This document shows positions 20,701 through 29,855 of a stretch of 64,000 nt of DNA, piece by piece. This DNA is from Microbulbifer aggregans (GTDB lineage: Bacteria; Pseudomonadota; Gammaproteobacteria; Pseudomonadales; Cellvibrionaceae): contig NZ_JAIVKK010000003.1 of NCBI RefSeq assembly GCF_020524005.1, positions 1-64,000 on the forward strand, in the 5' to 3' direction. Numbering within the stretch: position 1 is the first letter of the stretch; each line of letters begins with the position of its first letter. The notes under the pieces were generated by a model that saw only the letters and a list, made by a program, of their open reading frames with translations, did no database searches and was not told the DNA's origin. A program made the position numbers and the translations under genes.

Positions 20701-23700
20701 GAATTGCTTGGTGCCCTGCGCGACCACCGCTACCGGGGTTTTACCCGCAATATCCGTAAAGGCTGCAGCACTTTGATAGATACGATACTCACCGATGTCG
20801 TTACCGTTGGTGAACTCGTCGTAGCTGCTCCAGTCCAGTAACAGATCGGTACCACGGCCATTGGGATCGATCGACAAGGCGACTTGGCCCGGCGGATTGT
20901 TATCGTACCGGATCGCCGCTATGGTCGGCGTGCTCACATTACCGGCCGCATCACGCACCGTAAACTCGATGGCGTTATCCCCCTGCAGCAGCGCGACCTG
21001 GGTACTCCAGGTGGTCTCCGCAGACGCCACCACCGCCAGGCTGCCGTTGACCAAGACCGCACTGCCCGCTTCTTTACTACCTGTAAAGGTTTGCGCGTTA
21101 ACGGTAGTGATCGATGGGTACTCACCCAACACAGTGGGTGCGGGTGGGGTGTAGTCCAGAACGAAAGAATAGGTCTTCTGGATGGACAGGTTACCGAGCT
21201 TGTCTGCAATACGCGCGACGATCTCGTACTCGCCATCGAGGAATGGGGCTTCCGGTGTGAACTGCACCTGGCCTTCGTACAAGGACACAGAGCCAGACAG
21301 GGCTACGCCATTGCGCTTAACCACGAGGGAGCTGGCATCGAGGTCTATGCCGCTGCCTTCTTCGGTAACGACCAGCGTAATATAAGGCGGCACTAAGTTT
21401 TGGGAGCCTGTTGGGTCAGCGCCTTTGATGGCAGGCGCTTGGCTATCAACATTGAAGATCAGGGATACAGGCTCAGACTGATTGCCACTCATATCCTGTG
21501 CTACGACCGAAATCGTTGACTCCCCCTCAGGCAAGTAATAGCTACCGGTCCAGCTTCCTGAACCATTTGCCACCACCTCGTTACCATCAATCAGGATTGC
21601 AGTATCGTCTTCACGGCTGCCGGAAATACTCACCCAGCGTTTGCTGGAGGCAATAACTGCAGGGGCCAATGGCTGATCAATCGACAGAGCATCAGGCTGT
21701 GTAAGGTCTATGATTATCTGAGTGGTGAATCTATCATCGATCGGCTCCAGTTCAATGCCATCTTGATCCTGGTCCATACCTAGGCCATTGGTACCGAAAA
21801 TATCCGGACCAACATAAAACGTATAAGTACCTTCGGTGAGCGTCTCGGAGAAATCAACTTGATAGCGGATATCATCTAGCGACAAAACCGAGGCAATTTC
21901 GATCGGGCCACCGGAACTATCGACAAGCTCAAAATCGCTAGTATCCAGAGTTACACTATCGATACCGGTACTAAATTGGACAACTGTGCCGCTAACAGAT
22001 GCATCGTGATAACCGCTCGCCGAAACTTCACGAACTCGAGGCGGCGCAGTGATTTCCGTAATATGGACAGAGCCAGCTTCGCCGTATGCGCCAAGGTAAT
22101 GTGACCCACTGCTTGCAGTTATTCTCGCGGTATTCAGCCCTGTTATTGATTCATAATAAATTGCAATACGACCACCGCCGCCAGCACCTGCCCGACTACC
22201 GTAGCCGCCATTGGCTTGAATATAGCCATTGCTTCCCGCGACTAACTCGCCAACATCAAGCCAAATAGATCCACCGCTACCTGCACCTTTATAGTTATAA
22301 CTTCCTGAACCATTAGCATAAATATATCCATAGTGCTGCAAGCGGTCTGCTACCAGTTTGATAGCACCGCCACCTCTCAGTCCTTCCTGGCTATCGTCTT
22401 GATAACGGCCACCCATTCCAAAATCAACGGGCGCGATAGCGCTACCGTAAATGGCATTGGTTACAGCGTCAGAAACTACGCCACCCAAGCCTCCGTAGCT
22501 GCCGCCAGATTTGTAACCAATCTCTTCTGAAGGGAAATACCCTTTCCCACTAACATCGACATAAGAATTAGAACTAATGTAGAAGTCAGTAGCACTGAGG
22601 GTGATTCCCGACGCAAAGGTATCAGAGGCCGCTGGCGTGGTGATCTTGCCACTGTTTTGCACAGCAATGGATTCAAAGGTGTAATCTTGGGCTACCTCAA
22701 GCGTCACCCCATCGACAACAAGGGCATTATTAGCAACAGTAAAATCGCCTTCCGCGGTCATGTAGACATTACTGTAGCTGGAGCCAGATATCGAAGCCAC
22801 CAAGTGAGCACCATCTTCAATGGCGACCCTAGTGTTATAGAGATTCAGCGGAGTATTAAGCTCACCACTAATTCTATAGGGCTCGTAAATCCCGCTCACA
22901 CTCCAATTGGTGATCAGTAATTTTTCATTATTGGATGGTAAAGAGCGATCATAGAGGTAGACCGTACCAGGTCCGCCATACGCCGAGGCGCTCGAATAGT
23001 TTGCACCGGCACGTGCAAAGATTCGATCCCGTGGCACAAAGCCAGTCAAGGCATCATAATAAATCGCTACACGACCGCCGCCGCCGGTGCCCGCTTGGTA
23101 ACCTGTGCCTCCTGACGCTTCTATCAGTGTACTACTGCCGCCGATTAACTCCTTCGTCTCAATCCAAATCGAGCCGCCACTACCAGCACCTACCTGATAC
23201 GGTCTATTTTGTCCATATGCCAAAATATCGCCATAGACTTCAAATTTGTTGCTTGCGATGAGCTTAATGGCACCGCCACCTCGACTTGCCTGCACCGTAC
23301 CATCCACGCCATAGCCACCGACACCGAAATCCGACGGTGCCTCGATCGAACCAAAAATCGGACTGGCTGTTCCCGAGGAGACGTCGCGCCCCCCCAAGCC
23401 ACCGTAACTACCACCTGACTTCCAGTGCTCACCGGAATCCGGTCTGCGACCTTTCGCACTGACATCAACAAATGAATTGGAACTGATGTAAAAGTCAGTA
23501 GTGCTGAGAGTGATTCCCGAAGTAAACGTATCGGAAGCCACTGGCGTAGTGATCTTACCGCTATTTTGAACGGCAATGGATTCGAAACTGTAATCCTGAG
23601 GAAGCTCAAGCGTTACACCATCGACAACAAGCGCATTATCGGCGACTGTAAAATCACCTTCCGCAGTTATGTAGACATTGCTGTAGCCGGAACCAGATAT

Positions 23701-26700
23701 CTGAGCCGCTAAGTGAGCGCCATCATCAATGGTTACCCTCGTGTTATAGAGATTCAACGGAGTATTAAGCTCACCGCTAATTCTATAGGGCTCGTAAATT
23801 CCGCTGACATCCCTGTTCGTGATCAGCAATTTCTCATTATTGGATGGTAATGAGCGATCATAGAGATAGACCGTACCTGGTCCACCATACGCCGTAGCAC
23901 TTGAATAGTTTGAACCGGCAAGAGCCAAAATTCGATCCCGCGGCACAAAACCAGTCAAGGAATCATAATAGATCGCTACGCGACCGCCACCGCCGGTGCC
24001 CGCTTGGTAACCTGTGCCACCGGACGCTGCGATCATTGTACTACTGCCGCCGATTAACTCCTTTGCCTCAATCCAAATCGAGCCGCCACTGCCGGCACCA
24101 ACCTGATACGGTCGATTTTGCCCATATGCCAAAATATCGCCGTAGACTTCAAATTTGTTGCTTGCGATAAGCTTAATAGCACCGCCACCTCGACTTCCCT
24201 GCACGGTAGCATCAAGGCCATAGCCACCAACACCGAAATCCAACGGTGTCTCGACCGAACCAAAAATCGGGTTGGCTGTTCCCGAGGAGAGATCGCGCCC
24301 CCCCAAGCCGCCGTAACTACCACCTGACTTCCAGTGCTCACCAGAATCCGGTCTGCGCCCTTTCGCACTGACATCAACAAATGAATTTGAACTGATGTAA
24401 AAGTCAGTAGTGCTTAGAGTGATTCCCGAAGTAAACGTATCGGAAGCCGCCGGCGTAGTGATCTTGCCGCTGTTTTGAACAGTAATGGATTCGAAACTGT
24501 AATTTTTATGCAATTCGAGCGTAAGCCCATCGACAACAAGGGCATTATTCGCGACGGTAAAGTCATCTTCTGCGGTTATGTAGACATTACTGTAACTAGA
24601 ACCTGATACCGAAGCCTCCAGGTGCGCGCCATCTTCAATAACAACTCTCGTGTTATAGAAGTTCAGCGGAGTAGTCACTTGGCCACTAATTCTATAGGGC
24701 TCATAAATTTCGCTGCCATCCCTATTGGTGATCAGCAACTGCTCATTATTTGACGCCAAAGACCGATCATAGAGATAGACTGTACCAGGCCCGCCATAAG
24801 CCGTTGCGGCTGAATAGTTGTACCCTGCACGCGCAAAAATTCTATCGCGAGGAACAAAGCCACTCAAAGAGTCGTAATAAACGGCAATACGTCCACCACC
24901 ACCGGTACCGGCTTGGTAGCCCCTACCACCTGATGCCTCGATCAGTGTACTACTGTTGCCCACTAACTCTTTTGCTTCAATCCAGATAGACCCGCCGCTA
25001 CCTGCTCCAACTCGATACGGGTGGGATTGGCCTTGCGCTAGAATATCGCCGTAGATCTCAAATCTATTGCTCGCTATCAGCTTAATCGCGCCGCCACCTC
25101 GGCTCCCCTGCACTGTAGCGTCTACTCCATAGCCCCCTACGCCAAAATCTATTGGCGCTTCAATCGAGCCGAAAATCGGGCTCGCCAGTCCCGACGAAGG
25201 ATCACGTCCTCCGAGACCACCGTAACTACCACCAGACTTCCAGAGTTCGTCACCATCCGGCATAGGCCCTTTAGAGCTGACATCAATATAGGAATTGGAA
25301 CTGATATGAAAGTCAGTAGTACTGAGGGTGATGCCTGAAGTAAATGTATCGGAAGCGGCTGGCGTGGTGACCTTGCCACTGTTTTGAACGGTAATGGATT
25401 CAAAGCTGTAATCCTGAGCTAACTCAAGTGTAAACCCATCTACAAAAAGGTCACCATTAACTACGGAAAAATCACCCTCCGCAGTTACATAAACAGCACT
25501 GTATCCGCTTCCGGAAATAGGCGCTCCCAAATGCACTCCATCTTGCAGAAATACTTTTGCATCTTTGAAATACATCGGAGCAGAAATATCAGCCGACTCG
25601 GCAATGGAAACCTGCAGGTCTTCGAAGTAAATAGGGATATCTATATCCCCTGTAAGCTCATATGGCTTATAACTATCGCTCGTACTTCTGTTAATGATTT
25701 GCAATCGCGCATTGTCAGAGGACAAAGTGCGATCGTAGAGATACACCGTTCCCGGGCCACCGTAAGCCGTTGCTGCCGAATGGTTGGCTCCCGCCCTTGC
25801 AAACACATAAGACTTGGTATTAAAACCCGATATAGAGTCATAGTGGATCGCCACGCGACCACCACCACCGGTTCCGGCTTGATATCCATTACCTCCAGAT
25901 GCATCAATCAAGGTACTTGAGCTACCAACTAGATCCTTCGCTTCAATCCAAATAGACCCCCCGCTGCCTGCACCTACTTGATAAACTCCACTTTGGCCTT
26001 TTGCCAAAATATCCCCATAGACTTCAAACTTATTGCTTGCAACCAGTTTTATCGCACCGCCACCGCGGCTCCCCTGGATACTGCTATCAACACCCAGCCC
26101 ACCAACGCCAAAATCAGTTGGCATATCGATGGAACCAAATACCGGAGCCACCGAGTCGGAAATTGGATCTACGCCACCAAGTCCGCCATAACTACCACCG
26201 GACTTCCAATGATCACCAGAATCAGGACGATATCCCTTAGAATTTACATCAATATACGAATTGGAACTGATATAGAAATCAGCCGCGCTTAATACAATAC
26301 CAGAAGTAAAAGATTCAGAGGCCGCGGGAGTAGTTATCTTCCCGCTATTTTTTACTGTGATCGTTTCAAAACTGTAATTTTGAGGCAACTGAAGTGTAAA
26401 CCCATCTACAAAAAGGTCACCATCCGCTACGGAAAAATCACCCTCCGCTGTCACATAAACGGAGCTATATCCGCTCCCTGAAATGGGAACCCCCAAATCC
26501 ACACCGTCTTTCAGAAAAACTTTTGCATCTTTAAAGAAAATCGGCTTAGAAATATCAACCGACGCAGCAATGGAGACCTGAATATCTTCAAAATACATTG
26601 GGATATCTACGTCACCAGAAAGCTCATACGGTTTGTAATTATCACTCGTATCTCTGTTAACTATTTGCAGTCGCGCATTATCTGATGGCAAAGATCGGTC

Positions 26701-29700
26701 AAAAAGATAAACCGTACCTGGATCACCATATGCTGTTGCAGCCGAGTGATTAGCTCCCGCCCTTGCAAACACGTAATACTTCGTATCAAAACCCGATAAA
26801 GATTCATAGTAAATGGCTACGCGACCACCACCGCCGGTCCCAGCTTGGTATCCATTTCCTCCAGAGGCATCTACCAGGGTATTGGAATTACCAATTATCT
26901 CCTTCGCCTCAATCCAAATAGAGCCACCACTACCGGCACCAACTTGATAAACACCGCTTTGGCCTTGTGCAAGAATATCCCCGTAAACTTCAAATTTATT
27001 GCTTGCAATCAGTTTTATGGCACCACCACCGCGACTTCCCTGGACAGTCTCATCAGCACCCAACCCACCGACACCAAAATCTGTTGGTGTTTCTAGAGAA
27101 CCAAAGACCGAAGCAACCGACTCCGAAGCAGGGTCCAATCCTCCGGCCCCTCCATAACTACCTCCAGATTTCCAATGCTCACCTGATTCAAGGAGACGTC
27201 CTTTTGCACTTACGTCAATATATGAGTTGGAGCTGATATAAAAATCAGCCGCACTTAAAGTAACACCTGAACTAAATGTATCAGAGGCAACAGGCGTGGT
27301 TATTTTTCCGATATTTTTTACAGTAATCGTTTCAAAACTGAAGTCTTGAGAAAGCTCGAGCGTAAAACCATCCACTGTCAAGCTTCCACTTTCCGTCGAA
27401 AACCCTCCTTCCGCTTCGACATAAACGTAATTAAACCTAGAACCACTAATGTCTGATTCGAGATAGGCCTGATCTTCGATAGTCACCCAAACATCATCAA
27501 AATATATAGGCAGGGATAATTGACCGGAAATTCTGTAGGGTTCAAAACTTTTTGAGACAGAGTAGTTAGATATTTGCAACCTGGCATTATCTTCGCTCAA
27601 GGATTTATCATACAAATATACGGTTCCCGGCCCACCTAAATCTGTGGCGCCAGAAACGTTGTACCCAGCCCAAGCATGAAATTCGCTTTTGGGATCAAAA
27701 CCAGATAAAGAGTCGTAGTAAAGAGCGATTCGACCGCCGCCACCGGAGGCCGCTAAGTATCCATTCCCTCCTTTGGCTTCCACATCCATTGATGAGGCGC
27801 CTATTAGCTCACCAGCCTCGATCCAGATTGATCCACCGCTTCCGCCTCCAACATTCGAGCTATAGGTTCCATTTGCTTTGATGTCGCCATAAAGCTCAAA
27901 CTTTTCTAGCGCAACCAGTTTTACTGCTCCTCCCCCCCGAGATTGATTACTTGAGGCATCAGCGCCGAGTCCTCCAATACCAAAATCGGTTGGCTTATCA
28001 ATAGAGCCGAAAGTAACGCCTCTCGTACCTGATAATGGGTCTATACCTCCCAATCCGCCGTAGCTTCCACCTGATTTATAATGGCTGCCACCATCTGGCA
28101 GGAAACCTTTTCCTGAAACATCAATAATTGACCGGTTTCCCAGAAAAATATTACCAGCGCTAATGGTCAGAGGTTCTTCTAGATTTTCTGCAACAGGTGT
28201 AGTAACTACCCCACCATTTACGACGACAAATTTATCTCCAAAATTATTATTTCCAGAAAAAACGAATTTAAAGCCATCGACCAGAAAGCCGCTCTCGCCA
28301 TAAATCGCCAAACCATTGGCATAAACAACGCTAAGGTTTCCATCTCCGATTAATTTTGCATCAGAAAGGTCGACCCCAGTCTCGAAATCTATCGATGATT
28401 TCCTTAAAAATATATTCGAATCTATATCGCCACTTATCAAATAACGTTCACTGGTATCGCCAGATGAAACATTATCGATAATCAACGTGCCAACATTTCC
28501 AGACTCAGATACAGGATCGTAATTATTTTTATATATCTTCAAATCCAAATTATCGAAATACGCATCGTTATTACTTCCCGCACTACGTACTGAATGGAGA
28601 ACCAAATCAACCGAGCTTGCACCATGAGGCAATGAGACTGAAAAAAACCTTTTTTCCCAGGATTTAGCCGCAGTACTAGTCAATCCACTTGAGACCTCGG
28701 AAAGCATCTCCCCTGAGGAGTCCAAAAACCGAAATATAATTTCTCCACTATCTGAAGAAGCCCATGAAGATTGAAGCCAACTAAGACCCAGTGAAATCTG
28801 GCCAGCCTCTACATCTGCTGAAGAAAACTGATCGTAAGGAATTTCAATATTCTGATAAAAACTAGATTCGGCGTTACTATTCCCACCATACAAATAGTAA
28901 TAGCCGCCAAAATAACTCGGATCTGGATCATTGACTACAGAACGTACACCTGGGGCTCCACCCTCAACGGTCCAGTACTTTAGATCCCCAAATTCCCCAC
29001 CATTATTCTCAACGACCAATCGTTGTACTGACTGATCATGTAAAAATACAGTCCCTGGACCGCCTACTACTTTTCCCGTACCGCCTTTGGCAGTGACTTT
29101 ATTTATAAAATCAAAGGGACTTCCGGGGGTGTAGTAAATCGCTACTCGTCCGCCACTACCGCCACTTGCCTGACTGGTATTTGCCGCGCCTCCATTGGCA
29201 GAAATAGTTCCATTGCCCTCTACCGATTCGACCTCAATTAATATCGAACCTCCAGCTCCGCCTCCAACATATCCACCATCACTGCTAGAGGTATTAGCCC
29301 CACCGTTTGCCAGTATATTTCCGTCTAGAATCAGGTTTTGCGCTTTAAGATAAAGTTGGCCACCGCCGCGGGTGCCCAAAACACCGTCTACAGTGTGCAG
29401 CCCACCGTCACCAGGCAAAATGGGATGCTTATAGTCACCATAGGCGTTGACTTCGCTACCGCCTCCCAAGCTGGCGTGCGAGCCACCACATCCCAAACAT
29501 TCGACTCCAGTTGCTTGCTGCCCCAGCTGGGAAACATCTATTCTTGAATCCCCATCAACATGAATCGTGCCCGTCACATCGAGTTTCAGTATTGACGATG
29601 CATCACCAGATCGCGTTAATACCGCCCCGTTTGATAGTGTAATACTTGAAAAGCCGTGTTCTCCGTTGATCGTCAGCGTTGCGCCATCAACAACAAGATC

Positions 29701-29841
29701 AGTTCCGTCGTAGCTGCTTTCCAGCTCAGAAATTGTAGTATCGTCGATTAAGACAACCTGACCTTCATTCGCATGGATATCATTTGAAATCCAAAATGAA
29801 AATATCAACACAACAACTGAAGATAGACATCCCTTCATCAA
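14722..29841 (-). CDS. Giant secreted repeat protein (5039 residues), putative surface fibre or adhesin
   Basis: A signal peptide (MMKGCLSSVVVLIFSFWISN, then DIHA) opens the protein. Residues about 500-2560 consist of seven tandem glycine-rich modules of about 303-323 residues, each with GGSYGGLGG, GSRGGGAIKL, GAGSGGSIWIEA and GGPGTVYLYDRSL blocks; a divergent unit stands at the N-terminus (about 100-400). From about 2600 the sequence changes to Ig-like and many FN3-type domains, then CARDB-like and carboxypeptidase-regulatory-like beta domains (about 4000-4950). A Gly/Tyr/Ser-rich tail ends in four Cys (CEPDPSCDDCNK). No autotransporter barrel, LPXTG or RTX tail is seen, so the route across the outer membrane is unclear. 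Base composition shifts inside the gene: 26000-29000 is AT-rich and 15000-19600 GC-rich. The stop precedes the RHS gene by about 55-75 bp, and the transglutaminase-like gene ends 14 bp upstream of the start. An adhesin or a scaffold for the RHS protein is plausible. Confidence 0.85.
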   Translation of the reverse strand: MMKGCLSSVVVLIFSFWISNDIHANEGQVVLIDDTTISELESSYDGTDLVVDGATLTINGEHGFSSITLSNGAVLTRSGDASSILKLDVTGTIHVDGDSRIDVSQLGQQATGVECLGCGGSHASLGGGSEVNAYGDYKHPILPGDGGLHTVDGVLGTRGGGQLYLKAQNLILDGNILANGGANTSSSDGGYVGGGAGGSILIEVESVEGNGTISANGGAANTSQASGGSGGRVAIYYTPGSPFDFINKVTAKGGTGKVVGGPGTVFLHDQSVQRLVVENNGGEFGDLKYWTVEGGAPGVRSVVNDPDPSYFGGYYYLYGGNSNAESSFYQNIEIPYDQFSSADVEAGQISLGLSWLQSSWASSDSGEIIFRFLDSSGEMLSEVSSGLTSTAAKSWEKRFFSVSLPHGASSVDLVLHSVRSAGSNNDAYFDNLDLKIYKNNYDPVSESGNVGTLIIDNVSSGDTSERYLISGDIDSNIFLRKSSIDFETGVDLSDAKLIGDGNLSVVYANGLAIYGESGFLVDGFKFVFSGNNNFGDKFVVVNGGVVTTPVAENLEEPLTISAGNIFLGNRSIIDVSGKGFLPDGGSHYKSGGSYGGLGGIDPLSGTRGVTFGSIDKPTDFGIGGLGADASSNQSRGGGAVKLVALEKFELYGDIKANGTYSSNVGGGSGGSIWIEAGELIGASSMDVEAKGGNGYLAASGGGGRIALYYDSLSGFDPKSEFHAWAGYNVSGATDLGGPGTVYLYDKSLSEDNARLQISNYSVSKSFEPYRISGQLSLPIYFDDVWVTIEDQAYLESDISGSRFNYVYVEAEGGFSTESGSLTVDGFTLELSQDFSFETITVKNIGKITTPVASDTFSSGVTLSAADFYISSNSYIDVSAKGRLLESGEHWKSGGSYGGAGGLDPASESVASVFGSLETPTDFGVGGLGADETVQGSRGGGAIKLIASNKFEVYGDILAQGQSGVYQVGAGSGGSIWIEAKEIIGNSNTLVDASGGNGYQAGTGGGGRVAIYYESLSGFDTKYYVFARAGANHSAATAYGDPGTVYLFDRSLPSDNARLQIVNRDTSDNYKPYELSGDVDIPMYFEDIQVSIAASVDISKPIFFKDAKVFLKDGVDLGVPISGSGYSSVYVTAEGDFSVADGDLFVDGFTLQLPQNYSFETITVKNSGKITTPAASESFTSGIVLSAADFYISSNSYIDVNSKGYRPDSGDHWKSGGSYGGLGGVDPISDSVAPVFGSIDMPTDFGVGGLGVDSSIQGSRGGGAIKLVASNKFEVYGDILAKGQSGVYQVGAGSGGSIWIEAKDLVGSSSTLIDASGGNGYQAGTGGGGRVAIHYDSISGFNTKSYVFARAGANHSAATAYGGPGTVYLYDRTLSSDNARLQIINRSTSDSYKPYELTGDIDIPIYFEDLQVSIAESADISAPMYFKDAKVFLQDGVHLGAPISGSGYSAVYVTAEGDFSVVNGDLFVDGFTLELAQDYSFESITVQNSGKVTTPAASDTFTSGITLSTTDFHISSNSYIDVSSKGPMPDGDELWKSGGSYGGLGGRDPSSGLASPIFGSIEAPIDFGVGGYGVDATVQGSRGGGAIKLIASNRFEIYGDILAQGQSHPYRVGAGSGGSIWIEAKELVGNSSTLIEASGGRGYQAGTGGGGRIAVYYDSLSGFVPRDRIFARAGYNYSAATAYGGPGTVYLYDRSLASNNEQLLITNRDGSEIYEPYRISGQVTTPLNFYNTRVVIEDGAHLEASVSGSSYSNVYITAEDDFTVANNALVVDGLTLELHKNYSFESITVQNSGKITTPAASDTFTSGITLSTTDFYISSNSFVDVSAKGRRPDSGEHWKSGGSYGGLGGRDLSSGTANPIFGSVETPLDFGVGGYGLDATVQGSRGGGAIKLIASNKFEVYGDILAYGQNRPYQVGAGSGGSIWIEAKELIGGSSTMIAASGGTGYQAGTGGGGRVAIYYDSLTGFVPRDRILALAGSNYSSATAYGGPGTVYLYDRSLPSNNEKLLITNRDVSGIYEPYRISGELNTPLNLYNTRVTIDDGAHLAAQISGSGYSNVYITAEGDFTVADNALVVDGVTLELPQDYSFESIAVQNSGKITTPVASDTFTSGITLSTTDFYISSNSFVDVSAKGRRPDSGEHWKSGGSYGGLGGRDVSSGTASPIFGSIEAPSDFGVGGYGVDGTVQASRGGGAIKLIASNKFEVYGDILAYGQNRPYQVGAGSGGSIWIETKELIGGSSTLIEASGGTGYQAGTGGGGRVAIYYDALTGFVPRDRIFARAGANYSSASAYGGPGTVYLYDRSLPSNNEKLLITNWSVSGIYEPYRISGELNTPLNLYNTRVAIEDGAHLVASISGSSYSNVYMTAEGDFTVANNALVVDGVTLEVAQDYTFESIAVQNSGKITTPAASDTFASGITLSATDFYISSNSYVDVSGKGYFPSEEIGYKSGGSYGGLGGVVSDAVTNAIYGSAIAPVDFGMGGRYQDDSQEGLRGGGAIKLVADRLQHYGYIYANGSGSYNYKGAGSGGSIWLDVGELVAGSNGYIQANGGYGSRAGAGGGGRIAIYYESITGLNTARITASSGSHYLGAYGEAGSVHITEITAPPRVREVSASGYHDASVSGTVVQFSTGIDSVTLDTSDFELVDSSGGPIEIASVLSLDDIRYQVDFSETLTEGTYTFYVGPDIFGTNGLGMDQDQDGIELEPIDDRFTTQIIIDLTQPDALSIDQPLAPAVIASSKRWVSISGSREDDTAILIDGNEVVANGSGSWTGSYYLPEGESTISVVAQDMSGNQSEPVSLIFNVDSQAPAIKGADPTGSQNLVPPYITLVVTEEGSGIDLDASSLVVKRNGVALSGSVSLYEGQVQFTPEAPFLDGEYEIVARIADKLGNLSIQKTYSFVLDYTPPAPTVLGEYPSITTVNAQTFTGSKEAGSAVLVNGSLAVVASAETTWSTQVALLQGDNAIEFTVRDAAGNVSTPTIAAIRYDNNPPGQVALSIDPNGRGTDLLLDWSSYDEFTNGNDIGEYRIYQSAAAFTDIAGKTPVAVVAQGTKQFRVEGLPRAVEAHFAVVAFDTQDLFNPLVASTSAVPVDTQAPDEVANLVVVPGADSLSLSWNPSANSDGDLAGYQVVFVNDADGRVDNIPLASLSDPAAVVQYTVTGLSPATSYPIRVSAYDNNGNGSSGVTDAGTTLLPNPATVTAVPKSSQIEITWSSVAPYNLLKNYAVYVQEANFSSLEGLQAKQILSKGLASDSEQTWSLAGLKNGTTYYVAVASVNISGGSDLQVTSVAVTPVADTDGPVIDAAHYQQGSDQLDLLAVPQLSQDGRFKITTSDDSGIARVEFFVDGILLGTEYAASNGTFGRNLTLQPLTDGDHALTVKVYDVWENSTIGQYAFGVLLAPPAAPQITAPVEGTISNQPLVLIQGEAEKGTHVQLYRDGSAAGDVQLVNSYGKFQIEVALEEGHNNITAAAEYPSRSSGFGPQSAVRTIELNTSIPDAPANLTVIERELGQISLSWDLVESSDANNVIAGYNVYRATATFGNPQQAQKLNSQLLKEPKFSDLPAEDGHYFYAVTAVNVAATESALSSVVEASADSAGPRVVDINYQSNGLVDSATGRYAPGTVELAVQFDEPLRNKPYFALVPEGGVPLTVELRKDYSDDTLYTGSFIIEPGMLSGTAYAVMSAHDDVGNRGTLIDAGGTLLIDAKGPEVIALTLNPGQPLKVDEQNGLLVEVVAKLNDEVKPGSQPTLIPQLDTVALAEYSAGISLARDAQSIEGEPLWVGSFTLPTSAGQDTEGNPSVANLSFSYQAADDLDNLGDKVRVRNAFQVYQGDLPPLDIPQNLKAIAQPNAGVALEWDPVEDARYVLYRRAENDAEFTELLRLTDTNTVDQLPSDGQYYYAIASERRSNEQIAVSALSAPVAVRADSIAPAAPADLALELNGAGIVATWTAPASDAEGNTEEGVALTYNLYRLNLGEGENATAELLQNVTPLQTGIPEPIALDSNPSESQHAYAITALDDAGNESVPSDTAYLNFGLLPVSDLSITVNADGHPQLQWHHSGAAIAGYRVYVDGAGTAGDGDAGEGVENLQEITTALISHSGNPTTFVDEGFTAGAQGVTAERRYTVIAEDDQGATSIGHSLLLPALSVEVIEPAEGQSVLERGVMNEVRFRVQNRGTQNATGVRLFATVSDNGTPREHQSASFSVAAGGLVEVPIVIGGYAKLSTLSDIQLRLEQSPLPGELVFIQAQDQVLVGDAALRLSLESDTVYRGGLGKFRFTLENTSAVETELLMARSNGKTASNEVRLRIEDSDGNLLSQQPVQQFTGNVITVANGATVARLQAGQSFVSDWIEVPIPAAAPDLVTVALEVDHFRYHTGKATEVIIDGNGTRTQASLQETAYYGALDAVTPAEIYTTEDTVTLTGQAIDRSSDTATGNVPLTLVMALRGFERQAAVITDSDGRFSYTFDPQGQSGTWRVSVIHPESLARPNQGEFSVLTSEVTPNQVNIRVPRNYNQVIPITVKAGYSSDLSNVRLVSVAAPDAAPDDAPDDAPDDAQLQIPSGLHLDPGAIIDLAPKAKGVINLTLMGDNLAPENGFLYFQVLADVNGSAQVLEDIAVEYRLSESRPVITTKPAFIDTGVLLGDSTTEALTLNNTGFDVLHNGALELLDDAGNPAPDWIGLNGTNSLGDLDIGASRDVSLRFAPDSSVAQGNYSFKLQITGDGGHSFSVPIYVAVVTSEMGDAFFHISDIYTATLGEDNQLIPGLQGAKIELQNEQVLSETRTINSDANGEALLNDLPAGRYSYRVTAFDHESVAGRLWVKPGITVAEDVFLMNQIISVEWQVNEINLEDRYEIKLEATFETHVPVAVVMLDPLSITLPDMQKGDVFTGELSVTNYGLIRADSVTNTLPTGNDVVAFEFLAEVPDTLEAGEVAYIPYRITALRDFNPAEEGDATGAGCSSYSFQYRVSYQSQCANGQIVPGGTSTRWATATYGSCSGGGGGGGSSYYYGGGTGSGSGYGGGYSPIGGAVETLRCEPDPSCDDCNKDNSSAQ
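16200..16265 (-). repeat. 12-bp coding microsatellite (DDAP repeat)
   Basis: About five copies of GGGGCGTCGTCA or a one-base variant run in tandem and encode Ala-Pro-Asp-Asp repeats inside the giant protein. The unit is a multiple of three, so changes in copy number would stay in frame and only lengthen or shorten an acidic linker. Confidence 0.8.
22050..28800 (-). repeat. Seven tandem repeats of about 910-970 bp within the giant gene
   Basis: The block encoding GGSYGGLGG recurs near 28060, 27150, 26190, 25220, 24310, 23395 and 22485. Spacing is about 910 bp, except for two units of about 960-970 bp that carry an extra segment containing YFKDAKVFL. Neighbouring units near 22500-25000 are close to identical at DNA level, which points to recent amplification or gene conversion. 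Confidence 0.85.
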
Positions 29842-29855
29842 CTTGTCCCTTCTGA

